Source: Paenibacillus marchantiophytorum
GTDB lineage: Bacteria > Bacillota > Bacilli > Paenibacillales > NBRC-103111
Direction: 5' to 3'
Assembly: GCF_014640555.1 (NCBI RefSeq)
Contig: NZ_BMHE01000002.1
Location: forward strand, 169,890-233,889
DNA length: 64,000 bases
A program made the translations under genes and the position numbers. Positions 18,563 to 27,254 of this stretch are shown piece after piece; the first letter of the stretch is position 1; each line of letters begins with the position of its first letter. The notes beneath the pieces were generated by a model that did no database searches, was not told the origin of the DNA, and saw only the letters and a program-made list of their open reading frames with translations.

Positions 18563-20103
18563 TTGCCATCCCCTTCTGGATGATTATCTCCTTGTCTAGT
18601 GGATTGAATGGGTCTTGCGGATAGAGGCCGCTTGCGCATTTTCCACACGGGCATCCGAATGAAGGTATCCTTCCAATCAGCGAAACGCATCGGGGCGAAA
18701 GGAGTCGTATAGGGTGTACCAAGTGATTCCAGCGAAATCAAATGACCAATCATGGTCATCATGCCAATAATGATGCCGACAAATCCAAACATGGCAGCCG
18801 CAATCATCATGGCAAAACGGATGAGACGGATCGCTGCAACCATATCGTAGTTGGGCAAGATGAAAGAAGCGATAGCGGTAAACGCAACGACAATCACCAT
18901 AATGTTATTGATGAGTCCAGCTTGCACAATGGCTTGTCCAATAACAATACCGCCAACAATACCAACGGTTTGACCAACCGGGGCAGGCAAACGCACGCCT
19001 GCTTCACGCATCATTTCAAGGGTTATTTCCATAATCACCGCCTCTACAAAGGGAGGAAACGGTACACGCCCTCTGAACTCGCCGATCGTAAGCAGCAGCT
19101 TAATCGGGATAATCTCGAAGTGATAGGAGATAACGGCAATATAGAATGCGGGTAAAAAGGTTGCAATGAAAAAAGCGAACACACGCAGAAGGCGTATAAA
19201 GGTTGCGATCGACCAACGTGTGCTGTAATCGTCTACACTCTGGAAGAAGGAAGTGAAAGTAACAGGCCCAACGAGCACGCTAGGGGAACGATCCAGCACG
19301 GCGACGATTCTTCCTTGCAAAATTTGTGAAGCAGCCGCATCGGGTCGTTCTGTCAAAATAAATTGCGGGAAAGGAGAGTAAGGATTATCCTCGATATATT
19401 CGGCTAATTCCCCTGTATTGATCACCGTGTCAACGTTCAGCCTTGCAATCCGGTCTTCGAATTCCTGCAGCACTTCTGGGTTCGCAACATCTGCAAGGTA
19501 AAGGAGCGAAACAGCTGAATTTGCTCGGAGTCCCACCGTTAATTCCTTCATTTTCAGCTCTCTATTGGAAATATAACGTCTGATTAAAGCGATATTCTGG
19601 GTACCTGTTTCTACGAAGCCCTGATGTGCGCCTTTTAAAGAAGCTTCAATTGCTGGATCTTCGATTGCCCGCTGGGGCCATCCCTGCGTATCTAAGGCAA
19701 AGGTCTCAAGCCGTCCATTGACGAAAAGCAGGCTGCGGCCTTGGAGGATCGCATTTTCAACATGCGGCCATGTATTCAATCTGAGAATTTGGCCGATTGA
19801 TAGGCGGAAACTGCCATCCGTGTCGGTAATATCCGTATCGAATTGCAGCGGCTTCAATACATTGTTGTTGATAGAACTCTTATCCACCAGCCCCATCAGA
19901 TAGACTAAAGCAGCTGGCTCCCCCGTATGTTTAATTGTAAATTCTCGAACAATGAGATCGGGTGTATGCGTGAATATACTTCGCAAAACGATCAAGTTCT
20001 GGGCTAAAGATGCGTCTATGAAGTCGTTATGAGCTTGTTTTTGAGCTTTTGCTTGAGGAAGTGTACGGTACTTTTTCCTGAAAAACCAACTCGAGTATCG
20101 CAT
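18559..20103 (-). CDS. Spore germination protein GerA family
   Basis: A 514-residue GerA-type subunit. The soluble N-terminal domain (DASLAQNLIVLRSIFTHTPDLIVREF, GLVDKSSINNNVLKPL, and SNRELKMKELTVGLR with YLADVANPEVLQEFEDRI) is followed by a membrane domain of about five segments (PAFYIAVISYHFEIIPIKLLLTIGEFRGRVPFPPFVEAVIMEITLEMMREAG). GerA subunits oligomerise and are needed for ion release at germination. The frame is open to an ATG at 20178 without a Shine-Dalgarno sequence. I prefer ATG 20103, 9 nt after GGAG, whose WFFRKKYR start resembles other GerA proteins. First gene of the five-gene operon, presumably sigma-G dependent. Confidence 0.88.
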   Translation of the reverse strand: MRYSSWFFRKKYRTLPQAKAQKQAHNDFIDASLAQNLIVLRSIFTHTPDLIVREFTIKHTGEPAALVYLMGLVDKSSINNNVLKPLQFDTDITDTDGSFRLSIGQILRLNTWPHVENAILQGRSLLFVNGRLETFALDTQGWPQRAIEDPAIEASLKGAHQGFVETGTQNIALIRRYISNRELKMKELTVGLRANSAVSLLYLADVANPEVLQEFEDRIARLNVDTVINTGELAEYIEDNPYSPFPQFILTERPDAAASQILQGRIVAVLDRSPSVLVGPVTFTSFFQSVDDYSTRWSIATFIRLLRVFAFFIATFLPAFYIAVISYHFEIIPIKLLLTIGEFRGRVPFPPFVEAVIMEITLEMMREAGVRLPAPVGQTVGIVGGIVIGQAIVQAGLINNIMVIVVAFTAIASFILPNYDMVAAIRLIRFAMMIAAAMFGFVGIIIGMMTMIGHLISLESLGTPYTTPFAPMRFADWKDTFIRMPVWKMRKRPLSARPIQSTRQGDNHPEGDGK

Positions 20104-20210
20104 AGTGGATAACTCCGTTCTGTGCGGTGTTTTTTGTATATGTTGTTCTAAATTGGTAAAATTATTCTGCTCATTCATGATCTAAACGGAACGGAGAGAA
20201 GGTTTGATAT

Positions 20211-20234
20211 GTGGTATAATAGCTCTTATACCAC
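20211..20234. promoter_or_regulatory. Perfect dyad in the divergent ger/thioesterase promoter region
   Basis: GTGGTATAA and TTATACCAC form a perfect 9-bp inverted repeat around a 6-nt loop. It includes a TATAAT hexamer (20215-20220) on the + strand. It lies between the divergent ger operon and the thioesterase gene, 20 bp before the latter's start. Operator and -10 element are the likely roles; no good -35 is visible for the + strand. Confidence 0.45.
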
Positions 20235-20253
20235 TTGTCACTAGGAGATGTGC

Positions 20254-20733
20254 ATGAACATGACTCAGGAGCGCTGGCATCGGCACCAGCTTCGTGTGCG
20301 ATATGAGGAAACGGATCAAATGGGTGTGGTCTATCATGCCAACTATTTGACATGGTTTGAGATTGGACGAACGGAGTTCATCAGAGGGTTGGGGTATTCG
20401 TACCGCCGAATTGAAGATAAGGGGCTTTTGCTGCCTGTTGTTGAAGCGGAGAGCAAGTTCAAGAAGCCAGCCCGTTATGATGATCTGGTGTGCATCTATA
20501 CACGGGTGGTTGAGATGAGCAGTGTAAGGCTTCATTTTGCTTATGAAGTCCGCAAATTGCCAGAAGCCTTATCTTCGGGATTACCGAATTCATCCGATTT
20601 TACAACAGAACCTGAGGGTGAATTACTTGTCATCGGTACAACCAAACATGTTTGGGTGAATCCTTCTTGGAAGCCAATACGTATAGAGAAGGAAGCGCCG
20701 GAATTGTGGCAGCTGCTAACCGAGTATACTTAA
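20254..20733 (+). CDS. Acyl-CoA thioesterase, 4-hydroxybenzoyl-CoA thioesterase (hotdog) family
   Basis: A 159-residue single-hotdog protein with the family signature RYEETDQMGVVYHANYLTWFEIGRTEFIR (residues about 11-40), where the Asp of TDQMGVVYH is the usual catalytic residue. It hydrolyses acyl-CoA thioesters; substrate unknown. I chose ATG 20254, 6 nt after AGGAG, over the ATG at 20248. It is followed closely by fxsA, next to ytvI. Confidence 0.85.
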   Translation: MNMTQERWHRHQLRVRYEETDQMGVVYHANYLTWFEIGRTEFIRGLGYSYRRIEDKGLLLPVVEAESKFKKPARYDDLVCIYTRVVEMSSVRLHFAYEVRKLPEALSSGLPNSSDFTTEPEGELLVIGTTKHVWVNPSWKPIRIEKEAPELWQLLTEYT

Positions 20734-20747
20734 AAGGGGCTGAACGT

Positions 20748-21143
20748 ATGTTTCGAATCATCATTGCCATATTAATTCTTGTACCCGCTATAGAAATCAC
20801 ACTGTTATTCACTCTGGGGCATTATATCGGCGGCTGGATGACCTTTGCGCTGATCTTGTTAAGCGGCTTCTTGGGTGTCTATTTTGCCAAACGGGAAGGG
20901 CGTAAAGTTCTGGCGTATGCCAAGTTTGAATGGTCGCAAGGGCAATTGCCTGCACAGCATTTATTGGATGGCATTTGTATTTTCTTAGGCGGTATTTTAT
21001 TGATTACCCCAGGGTTTATAACTGATATTTTTGGATTTCTACTCGTTTTTCCATACACAAGACCGATATTCAAAGTTCTGCTCCTTGCTTTGATTCAAAA
21101 GCAAATCAGCAGAGGCCGTATCAGCTTAATAAATCGCAGATAA
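20748..21143 (+). CDS. fxsA: FxsA family membrane protein (YtwI-like)
   Basis: A 131-residue protein with three to four membrane segments and the FxsA hallmarks PAIEITLLFTLGHYIGGW, LSGFLGVYFAKREGRK, and the second half GILLITPGFITDIFGFLLVFPYTRP. In E. coli FxsA (SuzA) relieves exclusion of phage T7 by F plasmid when overproduced; in Bacilli the role is unknown. The ATG follows AAAAGGGGCTGAACGT, 14 bp after the thioesterase stop, so both genes probably form one unit. The longer open frame overlapping the thioesterase gene was rejected. Confidence 0.85.
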   Translation: MFRIIIAILILVPAIEITLLFTLGHYIGGWMTFALILLSGFLGVYFAKREGRKVLAYAKFEWSQGQLPAQHLLDGICIFLGGILLITPGFITDIFGFLLVFPYTRPIFKVLLLALIQKQISRGRISLINRR

Positions 21144-21164
21144 TTCAGAAATTCTGAATGGACT

Positions 21165-21210
21165 GCAAAAAAGGCTCGATGCCCCCTACTCAGGAGGAAT
21201 CGAGCCTTTA
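21165..21210 (-). terminator. Terminator at the end of ytvI, also facing fxsA
   Basis: AAAGGCTCGAT (21170-21180) pairs with ATCGAGCCTTT (21199-21209). On the minus strand the hairpin is followed by a run of six T. The ytvI stop codon (21186-21188) falls inside the loop, so a terminating ribosome would sit on the hairpin. Confidence 0.8.
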
Positions 21211-22322
21211 TGTATGTATGCCGCGATATCATGAAAGATGCGTGCGCGATAAAAGGCGGAAATCAGAATGAGCGACACAGGTCCGATGATGAGCCCCAAC
21301 AGTCCGAAAAGTTTGAGTCCGACGAACATCGCAATCAACGTAGCAAGCGGATCTAAGCCGACGGAGGAGGCAAGTACCTTGGGTTCCATGATCTGTCTGG
21401 CAATCACGATGGCTCCATATAATACACTAAGCCCAATTCCTAAATAAATATCGCCTTGTGCGAAAAATACATATAGGATCCATGGGACCATGACAGCGCC
21501 AGTTCCCAAGTAAGGCATGAGATCGGCTAAACCCGTTAGTAAACCAATCGTAATGGCATAATCTACGCGTAAAACCAGCAATCCGATAATGACAACTAGC
21601 GCTGTTAACGAAACCAGAATCAACTGGGCGCGCAAATAGCCGAACAAAGCTTTCTGCAGATCGGTGCGAATCAATTGTGTTGTTTTCACGATCATTTCGG
21701 AGAAAATCCCTTTGTAACGTTTAATCAGTTGGTACCAGTCTTTACTGATGAAAAATGTAGCCAACATCACAATAATCGTAATGGTTGCGATGTTCGGCAA
21801 GGACGTAAGGAACCTTCTTAAAGCGTCAAAGACATAGCTGATGACAAATTTGCTAATGTCGGCTATCGAACCTGCGGTTGAAGACAGATTGCTGTTGACG
21901 GTTTCTTGGTATTTGGGGTTATTTTCAAAAAAATCATTGATTCGTTCAATCCACTCTTGGAAAGTTGTTGAATTAATGAAGACGTTGAATTGTTCGACCC
22001 AACGGTTAATTTGCAGTTGCAAAGTATCCGCAAGAGAGCCTAATTCCACCACAATATTGGCAACTAATAACGTGATCGCAGCTATCATAGCGCTTATAAA
22101 TAACAGCATGGAAAGGGAGACAGCCAGCCACCGTGGAAATTTCAATTGGAACTGGAAAAAATTAACCACAGGATTCAGCATAAGCGCCAGCACCCAGCCA
22201 AAAATAAAGGGGTAAATGAGTGGAATTACAAAATAGAAAGCAAAGCCGATCAGCAAGATGATAAGCGCCACCCACATGCCCCTGAAAATCTGATGGACTA
22301 AGCGTGGATTCAGGATTCTCAT
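21186..22322 (-). CDS. ytvI: Sporulation integral membrane protein YtvI (AI-2E transporter family)
   Basis: A 378-residue member of the AI-2E/PerM-like superfamily with about seven membrane segments. There are two pairs at the N-terminus (VALIILLIGFAFYFVIPLIYPFIFGWVLALML), a long soluble stretch of about 120 residues, and C-terminal segments with PYLGTGAVMVPW, VASSVGLDPLATLIAMFVGLKLFG-like and GLIIGPVSLILI. In B. subtilis ytvI is a sporulation-linked gene next to ytwI (fxsA), as here. ATG 22322 follows AAGGAGAG; the open frame to 22394 has no support. Confidence 0.88.
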   Translation of the reverse strand: MRILNPRLVHQIFRGMWVALIILLIGFAFYFVIPLIYPFIFGWVLALMLNPVVNFFQFQLKFPRWLAVSLSMLLFISAMIAAITLLVANIVVELGSLADTLQLQINRWVEQFNVFINSTTFQEWIERINDFFENNPKYQETVNSNLSSTAGSIADISKFVISYVFDALRRFLTSLPNIATITIIVMLATFFISKDWYQLIKRYKGIFSEMIVKTTQLIRTDLQKALFGYLRAQLILVSLTALVVIIGLLVLRVDYAITIGLLTGLADLMPYLGTGAVMVPWILYVFFAQGDIYLGIGLSVLYGAIVIARQIMEPKVLASSVGLDPLATLIAMFVGLKLFGLLGLIIGPVSLILISAFYRARIFHDIAAYIHKGSIPPE

Positions 22323-22393
22323 GGTTTTTCTCTCCTTGGTTGAAGTGTTTATATTGTAACATGAAGTTGGATAAATACGGAAACGAACATTCA

Positions 22394-22414
22394 TTTACAA
22401 AATCTTAATATAAT
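22394..22414 (+). promoter_or_regulatory. Possible Pho-box promoter of ppk
   Basis: TTTACA (22394-22399) and TTAATA (22405-22410) are 11 bp apart. A perfect TATAAT (22409-22414) begins 15 bp after the first repeat, the same offset as at phoP, phnX and the phosphonate transporter. Only one clear repeat precedes the -10, so this is weaker than those sites. Confidence 0.35.
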
Positions 22415-22432
22415 AGATGTAGGGGTTGTGCA

Positions 22433-22461
22433 TTGTCGGTGCACATGACACATAGTACAAT
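22433..22461 (+). promoter_or_regulatory. Probable sigma-A promoter of ppk
   Basis: TTGTCG (22433-22438) and TACAAT (22456-22461) are 17 bp apart, 45 nt before the ppk start. The -35 lies within the loop of the inverted repeat GTGCA/TGCAC. Confidence 0.45.
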
Positions 22462-22506
22462 GTAGATATTACTATTGCAAAATAGATTATACACTTTGGA
22501 GGCTTT

Positions 22507-24639
22507 ATGAGTATTGCAGGAGAACCTGATCTGAAAGAACTTAAAGAGATGAAAGAGATCAAAGAAGTCAAAGAGATTTCGACCAAGTACTTGAACCGTG
22601 ATTTAAGCTGGATCGAGTTCAATTGGCGTGTTCTGGAGGAAGCGCAGGATGCGAGTACTCCACTGCTTGAACGTATGAAATTTCTGGCTATCGTATCTAG
22701 CAATCTCGATGAATTCATGAGTGTTCGCGTGGCTGGGCTCAAGGATCAAATTAAGGCGGGCTACACCAAGAAAGACTTCACAGGTTATACCCCTGCTGGA
22801 CTCATCAAGCGTATTATGAAGCGTACGGCCAAAATGGTGACGGAACAGTACAAAACGTATCGGGAAGTTACAAGGCTGTTAACCAAAGAAGGTATTGTGT
22901 TTACGGAATATGAAGACTTGAATACGAACCAGAAGAAAGCCATGGATGCGTATTATCATGATATTATTTTTCCCGTTCTAACGCCGATGGCCGTCGATCA
23001 AAGTCGTCCATTCCCACTCGTTCATAATCATTCTGTCTATTTGGCTGTCTTGTTGGTGCGAGAAGGCGATGATCTGGATGATGAACCTTATTTTGCCATC
23101 GTTCAAGTGCCAAGCAACTTATCCCGATACATCTCTGTACCCACAAGAACGAATAGCAAAAAACAAGAATTTATTTTGTTGGAAGAATTAATGGAGCATC
23201 ATATCCAGTCCTTATTCAGCGGCTATATTCCGATTTCGGTCCATGGATTCCGAGTGACTCGCAATGCAGATCTAACGCTGAATGAAGAAGGGGCCGAGGA
23301 TCTGCTGGAGGAAATTGAGAAAGAGCTTAGACGCAGGCGCTGGGGCGCTCCCGTGAGGCTCGAAGTGCAAGAAGGGATTCATCCCTATGCGCTTGCTCAG
23401 CTTCAGGATGAATTTGAAATTGAAGAGCAGATATTCGAAATCGACGGGCCGCTCGATATCACCTATTTGATGAAGCTGGCGGGCACGCTGAATGGATTTG
23501 AGAATCTGCGATATCCGCGCGTTAATGCCAAATATCCGGTTGAGTTCGAGGATACGGTGGATTTCTTCGACGTGCTCAAAAACAAGGATGTGCTCGTGCA
23601 TCATCCGTATGAAACCTTCGATGCCGTGACCGATTTCATCGTTCATGCCGCCTATGATCCACACGTGCTCGCGATCAAAATGACGTTGTACCGGGCAAGC
23701 GGCAACTCCCCGATTATTCAATCGCTCGCAAGAGCCGCGGAATCCGGTAAGCAGGTTACGGTAGTTGTTGAGCTTAAAGCCCGTTTCGATGAGGAGCGCA
23801 ATATCGCGTGGGCGCGGATGCTGGAGAAATCAGGCTGTCATGTTGTATATGGCCTTGTTGGTCTCAAAACACACGCCAAGATAACGCTTGTTGTGCGCCA
23901 GGAAGAGCACACACTTCGCCGATATGTACATGTGGGAACTGGCAACTACAACGATAGCACAGCACGTTTGTATACAGACGTTGGCTTATTTACCTCAAAC
24001 AGCGTAATTGGGGAAGATGCCTCAGCACTCTTCAATGAAATTACAGGCTACTCGGCGCCGCATGATTGGCAGTCTTTCGCCGTGGCGCCAACTGATCTCA
24101 AAGATAAGCTTTTCGAGCTGATCAAGCGGGAAACCGAGCACGCTAGAGCAGGCAGACCAGCGCGTATTATCGCCAAGATGAACTCCTTATCCAATCAGGA
24201 GATGGTGGATGCGTTATATGAAGCCTCGCAAGCAGGCGTGAAGATCGATTTGATTATCCGCGGCGTATGCTGTCTACGGCCTGGTGTAGTGGGTCTAAGT
24301 GAGAATATCACGGTACGGAGTATTGTAGACCGATTCTTGGAACATTCACGGATTTATTATTTCGAAAATGGCGGTTTGGTCGATGTTTACTTATCATCAG
24401 CCGATTGGATGACTCGTAATTTGACTCGTCGAATTGAGTTGATGTGTCCTGTACTCGATCACGAAATGAAGAAAATGATGATTCAAATTCTGAACGTCAG
24501 TCTTAACGATAACGTCAAAGCGCGGGAACTCATGCCTAACGGGATGTACAGCCGCATAAAAAATGAACTGACCCCTTATCGGAGCCAGTTCGAGGCATTG
24601 AAGATTACGTCTTGGAAAAAACTCCGGCTTGAGTTTTAA
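22507..24639 (+). CDS. ppk: Polyphosphate kinase (PPK1)
   Basis: The 710-residue PPK1 polymerises the terminal phosphate of ATP into polyphosphate. The core begins at about residue 25 (YLNRDLSWIEFNWRVLEEA). The two catalytic phospholipase-D-like blocks hold LKTHAKITLV (autophosphorylated His equivalent) and YVHVGTGNYNDSTARLYTDVG, with ARFDEERNIAWARMLE between. The first 24 residues form an unusual Lys/Glu-rich repeat (ELKEMKEIKEVKEI). The ATG follows GGAGG. It converges on ppx with a 35-bp tail overlap. A Pho-box-like site upstream suggests control by phosphate supply; this is inferred. Confidence 0.95.
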   Translation: MSIAGEPDLKELKEMKEIKEVKEISTKYLNRDLSWIEFNWRVLEEAQDASTPLLERMKFLAIVSSNLDEFMSVRVAGLKDQIKAGYTKKDFTGYTPAGLIKRIMKRTAKMVTEQYKTYREVTRLLTKEGIVFTEYEDLNTNQKKAMDAYYHDIIFPVLTPMAVDQSRPFPLVHNHSVYLAVLLVREGDDLDDEPYFAIVQVPSNLSRYISVPTRTNSKKQEFILLEELMEHHIQSLFSGYIPISVHGFRVTRNADLTLNEEGAEDLLEEIEKELRRRRWGAPVRLEVQEGIHPYALAQLQDEFEIEEQIFEIDGPLDITYLMKLAGTLNGFENLRYPRVNAKYPVEFEDTVDFFDVLKNKDVLVHHPYETFDAVTDFIVHAAYDPHVLAIKMTLYRASGNSPIIQSLARAAESGKQVTVVVELKARFDEERNIAWARMLEKSGCHVVYGLVGLKTHAKITLVVRQEEHTLRRYVHVGTGNYNDSTARLYTDVGLFTSNSVIGEDASALFNEITGYSAPHDWQSFAVAPTDLKDKLFELIKRETEHARAGRPARIIAKMNSLSNQEMVDALYEASQAGVKIDLIIRGVCCLRPGVVGLSENITVRSIVDRFLEHSRIYYFENGGLVDVYLSSADWMTRNLTRRIELMCPVLDHEMKKMMIQILNVSLNDNVKARELMPNGMYSRIKNELTPYRSQFEALKITSWKKLRLEF

Positions 24640-26140
24640 GCTTCAAGCCCCAAGCTTTCTCGAATTCTTTGCTAACCACAGCGAGTTCCTTTAACTCCAA
24701 GATTGGATTGTGAATGCACATCAACTTTAGGGTTAGAGCCGTTTCACTTTTCGTGAGCTGAAGTTCTTGGACCGGCTGAGTTTCACTGTAATCCAAAGCG
24801 ATTGCTAATTTGAGAAGTGTACCTAACTTAATGATTAACGCCTCGTCGGTTTCCGTCAGAAGGTCCTTGTGCGCAAGGGCTTGCTGATGGATCCGGCTTT
24901 TTGTTTTGTACGTCGCAATGAAGGAGCAAATCACAATCTCACGGTGGCTGAGACCGTCGATATGAGCGTTAGCCATCATATACTGTGTATGTTTAAGATA
25001 TTGATAGTAATGAATACTGGCACCGATCCGGTGGAGAAGTGCTGCCGCATGTAGATAGCGTTGGGACCGTTCGCCTAACTCAGCTTTGTCTGCAAGCTTC
25101 TGATACAACTGCATAGCCATGCGATCAACGTGCCTGACATGCTTCTCAGCCGCATTGGGATGGAGCGCAAGCAAATTGTCGATGCTGGCCTCCAGTACAT
25201 GATGCTTGATTGGATGCTGTGGATCAAACGTTTCGTGAAAAAGGCCATCGCGAAGGCCGGAACCGCTGATAATGCAGGCAGATGCCTGGGTGGCTTCAAA
25301 AATGGTAGCCATAATCATCAGACCAGGCACCATAATATCAACTCGTTCCTTGGAGAGTCCGTCTATCTTCTTTCTTTTATCTAAAGGCAATGAGGATAAT
25401 AACGCAAGGAAGGCTGGGAGTTCGCCTGACTTCAATACGTAGTTATGAGCGAGTTGAAGTGAATATTTGTTGCGCTTTTGACTCATTTTGCCCAGCGTTC
25501 GAATGGTTCCACCCAAACCAATCATTGGCAGATTCGGCGAACCTTTGAGCCAAGGATGCTCCGAGATTGCCTCCTCCACCATCCGGCGAATATCGGCCAT
25601 TTCTTGTACGATTAAGTTGTCATTTTTCATAAATTGACGCGTCGTATTTACAGCCCCGAATGGGAAGGACACGCTGTGTTTGAGCTTGCGATCACGGAAT
25701 AGAGTGACCTCCGTACTTCCACCGCCAATGTCAATGATGAAACCATCCTGAATATCGATGGAATTGATGACTCCCAGATAGCCAAATCTTGCTTCCTCTG
25801 TTCCGCTCAGCACCTCAATATGAAGGCCTGTCTGTTCTTCGAGTATCCGGACGATTTCGGCTGAATTCGCTGCATTGCGGATAGCTGCCGTCGCCACGGC
25901 ACGAATGGTTTGCACTTCATGCACCCTACACAACAGCGCGTAGTGAGAAAGAATAGGAACGATGGAAATAATATCTTTGCTATGTAAAATGCCATCGTAT
26001 CCGATGCGCTCACTTAGTCTTGCTGAATCTTTGTGCTCGCTCACAACACGGTAGGCCCCTTGGGCATTAATTTCGTAAATGACGAGCCGAATCGAGTTCG
26101 ATCCGATATCAATGATGCCGATACTTGTGCCGCTGCTCAT
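24605..26140 (-). CDS. ppx: Exopolyphosphatase / Ppx-GppA family phosphatase
   Basis: The 511-residue enzyme has the actin-like ATPase fold (IGIIDIGSNSIRLVIYEI at residues 7-24, VATAAIRNAANS, SGTEEARFGYLGV, and the phosphate loop FIIDIGGGSTEV). A C-terminal HD-like helical domain (about residues 310-500) follows. It removes terminal phosphate from polyphosphate and possibly hydrolyses pppGpp. It is tail-to-tail with ppk and their coding ends overlap by 35 bp, so the synthesis and breakdown genes are paired but separately promoted. Confidence 0.93.
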   Translation of the reverse strand: MSSGTSIGIIDIGSNSIRLVIYEINAQGAYRVVSEHKDSARLSERIGYDGILHSKDIISIVPILSHYALLCRVHEVQTIRAVATAAIRNAANSAEIVRILEEQTGLHIEVLSGTEEARFGYLGVINSIDIQDGFIIDIGGGSTEVTLFRDRKLKHSVSFPFGAVNTTRQFMKNDNLIVQEMADIRRMVEEAISEHPWLKGSPNLPMIGLGGTIRTLGKMSQKRNKYSLQLAHNYVLKSGELPAFLALLSSLPLDKRKKIDGLSKERVDIMVPGLMIMATIFEATQASACIISGSGLRDGLFHETFDPQHPIKHHVLEASIDNLLALHPNAAEKHVRHVDRMAMQLYQKLADKAELGERSQRYLHAAALLHRIGASIHYYQYLKHTQYMMANAHIDGLSHREIVICSFIATYKTKSRIHQQALAHKDLLTETDEALIIKLGTLLKLAIALDYSETQPVQELQLTKSETALTLKLMCIHNPILELKELAVVSKEFEKAWGLKLKTQAGVFSKT

Positions 26141-26236
26141 GTATTTGCTCCTTTGTCAGAGAAAAATCACTGGTTCTTTGCCTACATTGTATCAATCTGT
26201 GTGCTTCTCGACAAACTTTTAGTTGTGTGGTTGTAT

Positions 26237-26704
26237 TCAAGCTTGGAAAATTTCGACCACGCCTAACGGCTCTAATTTGATGGCGTACTGCTCATTTAAA
26301 ATGATGTACAAGCCATATTTCTCCAAATAGCGATCAATGGCAGCTTGCAGGAATTCTTCCGTTACACCAAGGAATTCGGCCATTTCATAACGTCCCTTAA
26401 CTTGGGCATTATGCGCGTCAACAAGACGCTCCAATGGAATCATCTTATGGTGTGCCCATTGTCTGGCAAGAAGCTCCTGCTTTCTGTTGCGGACGTCCGA
26501 CTGATCGGTGATATCTCCAGCACTGGTATGGTGATGTCCTAATTCTTCAGCGAGGATACAGCTCTTCTCTACACGGGTGGATAAGCGCTTGTTGATCCAA
26601 ATGGTATTGTCTGCATAAAGTCCGTGAGTAGTTGGCAATAAATTTCGCTCCGATACATCAATGGATAAAGCAGCTGCTTCTTTGAGCAGCTTATCGTAAA
26701 GCAT
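26237..26704 (-). CDS. ImmA/IrrE family metallopeptidase of the tail cluster
   Basis: A 155-residue protein with the zinc-peptidase motif in SCILAEELGHHHTSAGDI (E-E-L-G-H-H in place of the usual HExxH-like E-L-G-H-H) and a downstream helix RNRKQELLARQWAHHKMIP, as in ImmA-type anti-repressors. In ICEBs1 and related elements ImmA cleaves the Xre-type repressor after DNA damage. It lies 3 bp downstream of the Xre gene on the same strand, the standard immR-immA pairing. Confidence 0.85.
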   Translation of the reverse strand: MLYDKLLKEAAALSIDVSERNLLPTTHGLYADNTIWINKRLSTRVEKSCILAEELGHHHTSAGDITDQSDVRNRKQELLARQWAHHKMIPLERLVDAHNAQVKGRYEMAEFLGVTEEFLQAAIDRYLEKYGLYIILNEQYAIKLEPLGVVEIFQA

Positions 26705-26707
26705 AAG

Positions 26708-27031
26708 CTAATCTCCTTGAAGTTGGCGTTTGGAGCGTACAAAGGCCTTAAACCTTTCAAGCTCCTCCAACTCTTCTTCTGTCCAATTATCCCCTTCATG
26801 ATGGGCAGCAATCGTTTCTGGCTCCTGTATATCAGCCATAACGACTAGCTCTTCAACGGTAATATCCAATGCCCGGCAAACTTTGATGACATTATCAATG
26901 GAAGCTCTTCCAACACCGCGGCTGAGCATAGATTGGAGTGTTGTTGGGGGAATGCCAATTTCCTCAGCAAATGCCCTTCTGCTGCCTCGTCTATCAATCA
27001 ATTCAGACAAAATTTCAGCCTTTCTATCCAC
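26708..27031 (-). CDS. Xre-family repressor of the tail cluster
   Basis: A 107-residue regulator with an N-terminal helix-turn-helix (RRAFAEEIGIPPTTLQSMLSRGVGRASIDNVIKVCRALDITVEELV) and an acidic C-terminal tail (NWTEEELEELERFKAF), probably the target of the adjacent ImmA protease. I chose GTG 27031, 8 nt after AGAGG; the frame is open to 27040. It faces away from the activator and tail genes, and AAACGC-containing sites lie in the intergenic region, so it most likely represses both directions, as in PBSX and ICEBs1. Confidence 0.88.
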   Translation of the reverse strand: MDRKAEILSELIDRRGSRRAFAEEIGIPPTTLQSMLSRGVGRASIDNVIKVCRALDITVEELVVMADIQEPETIAAHHEGDNWTEEELEELERFKAFVRSKRQLQGD

Positions 27032-27126
27032 CAGACACACCTCTCAAAATGAGTTCAGATAAACGCTTCTTCGTATGTATTCCTATCGTAACTCATTGGA
27101 AATACATTGTAAAGACAGGTTTTATA

Positions 27127-27214
27127 CGTAAATGCGTTTAAAATTTGATTTAAATGTTGACTATGAACGCAATAGCGTTTAAAATTGCGGTGATAATGAA
27201 CGCAAATGCATTTA
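27127..27214. promoter_or_regulatory. Operator region of the tail-cluster switch
   Basis: Three related sites are present: CGTAAATGCGTTTA (27127-27140), the perfect dyad AACGC-AATA-GCGTT (27166-27179), and AACGCAAATGCATTTA (27199-27214). A half-site AAACGC lies at 27061-27066. Their shared AACGC half fits one dimeric repressor, presumably the Xre protein encoded at 26708-27031. Confidence 0.65.
27157..27185 (+). promoter_or_regulatory. Rightward promoter of the sigma-like activator gene
   Basis: TTGACT (27157-27162) and TAAAAT (27180-27185) are exactly 17 bp apart, and the perfect dyad AACGCAATAGCGTT fills most of the spacer. Repressor bound there would block RNA polymerase directly. Confidence 0.65.
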
Positions 27215-27254
27215 CTGAGATGGAGGAATTAAGGGTAATCGTTTGCGAAAATAC

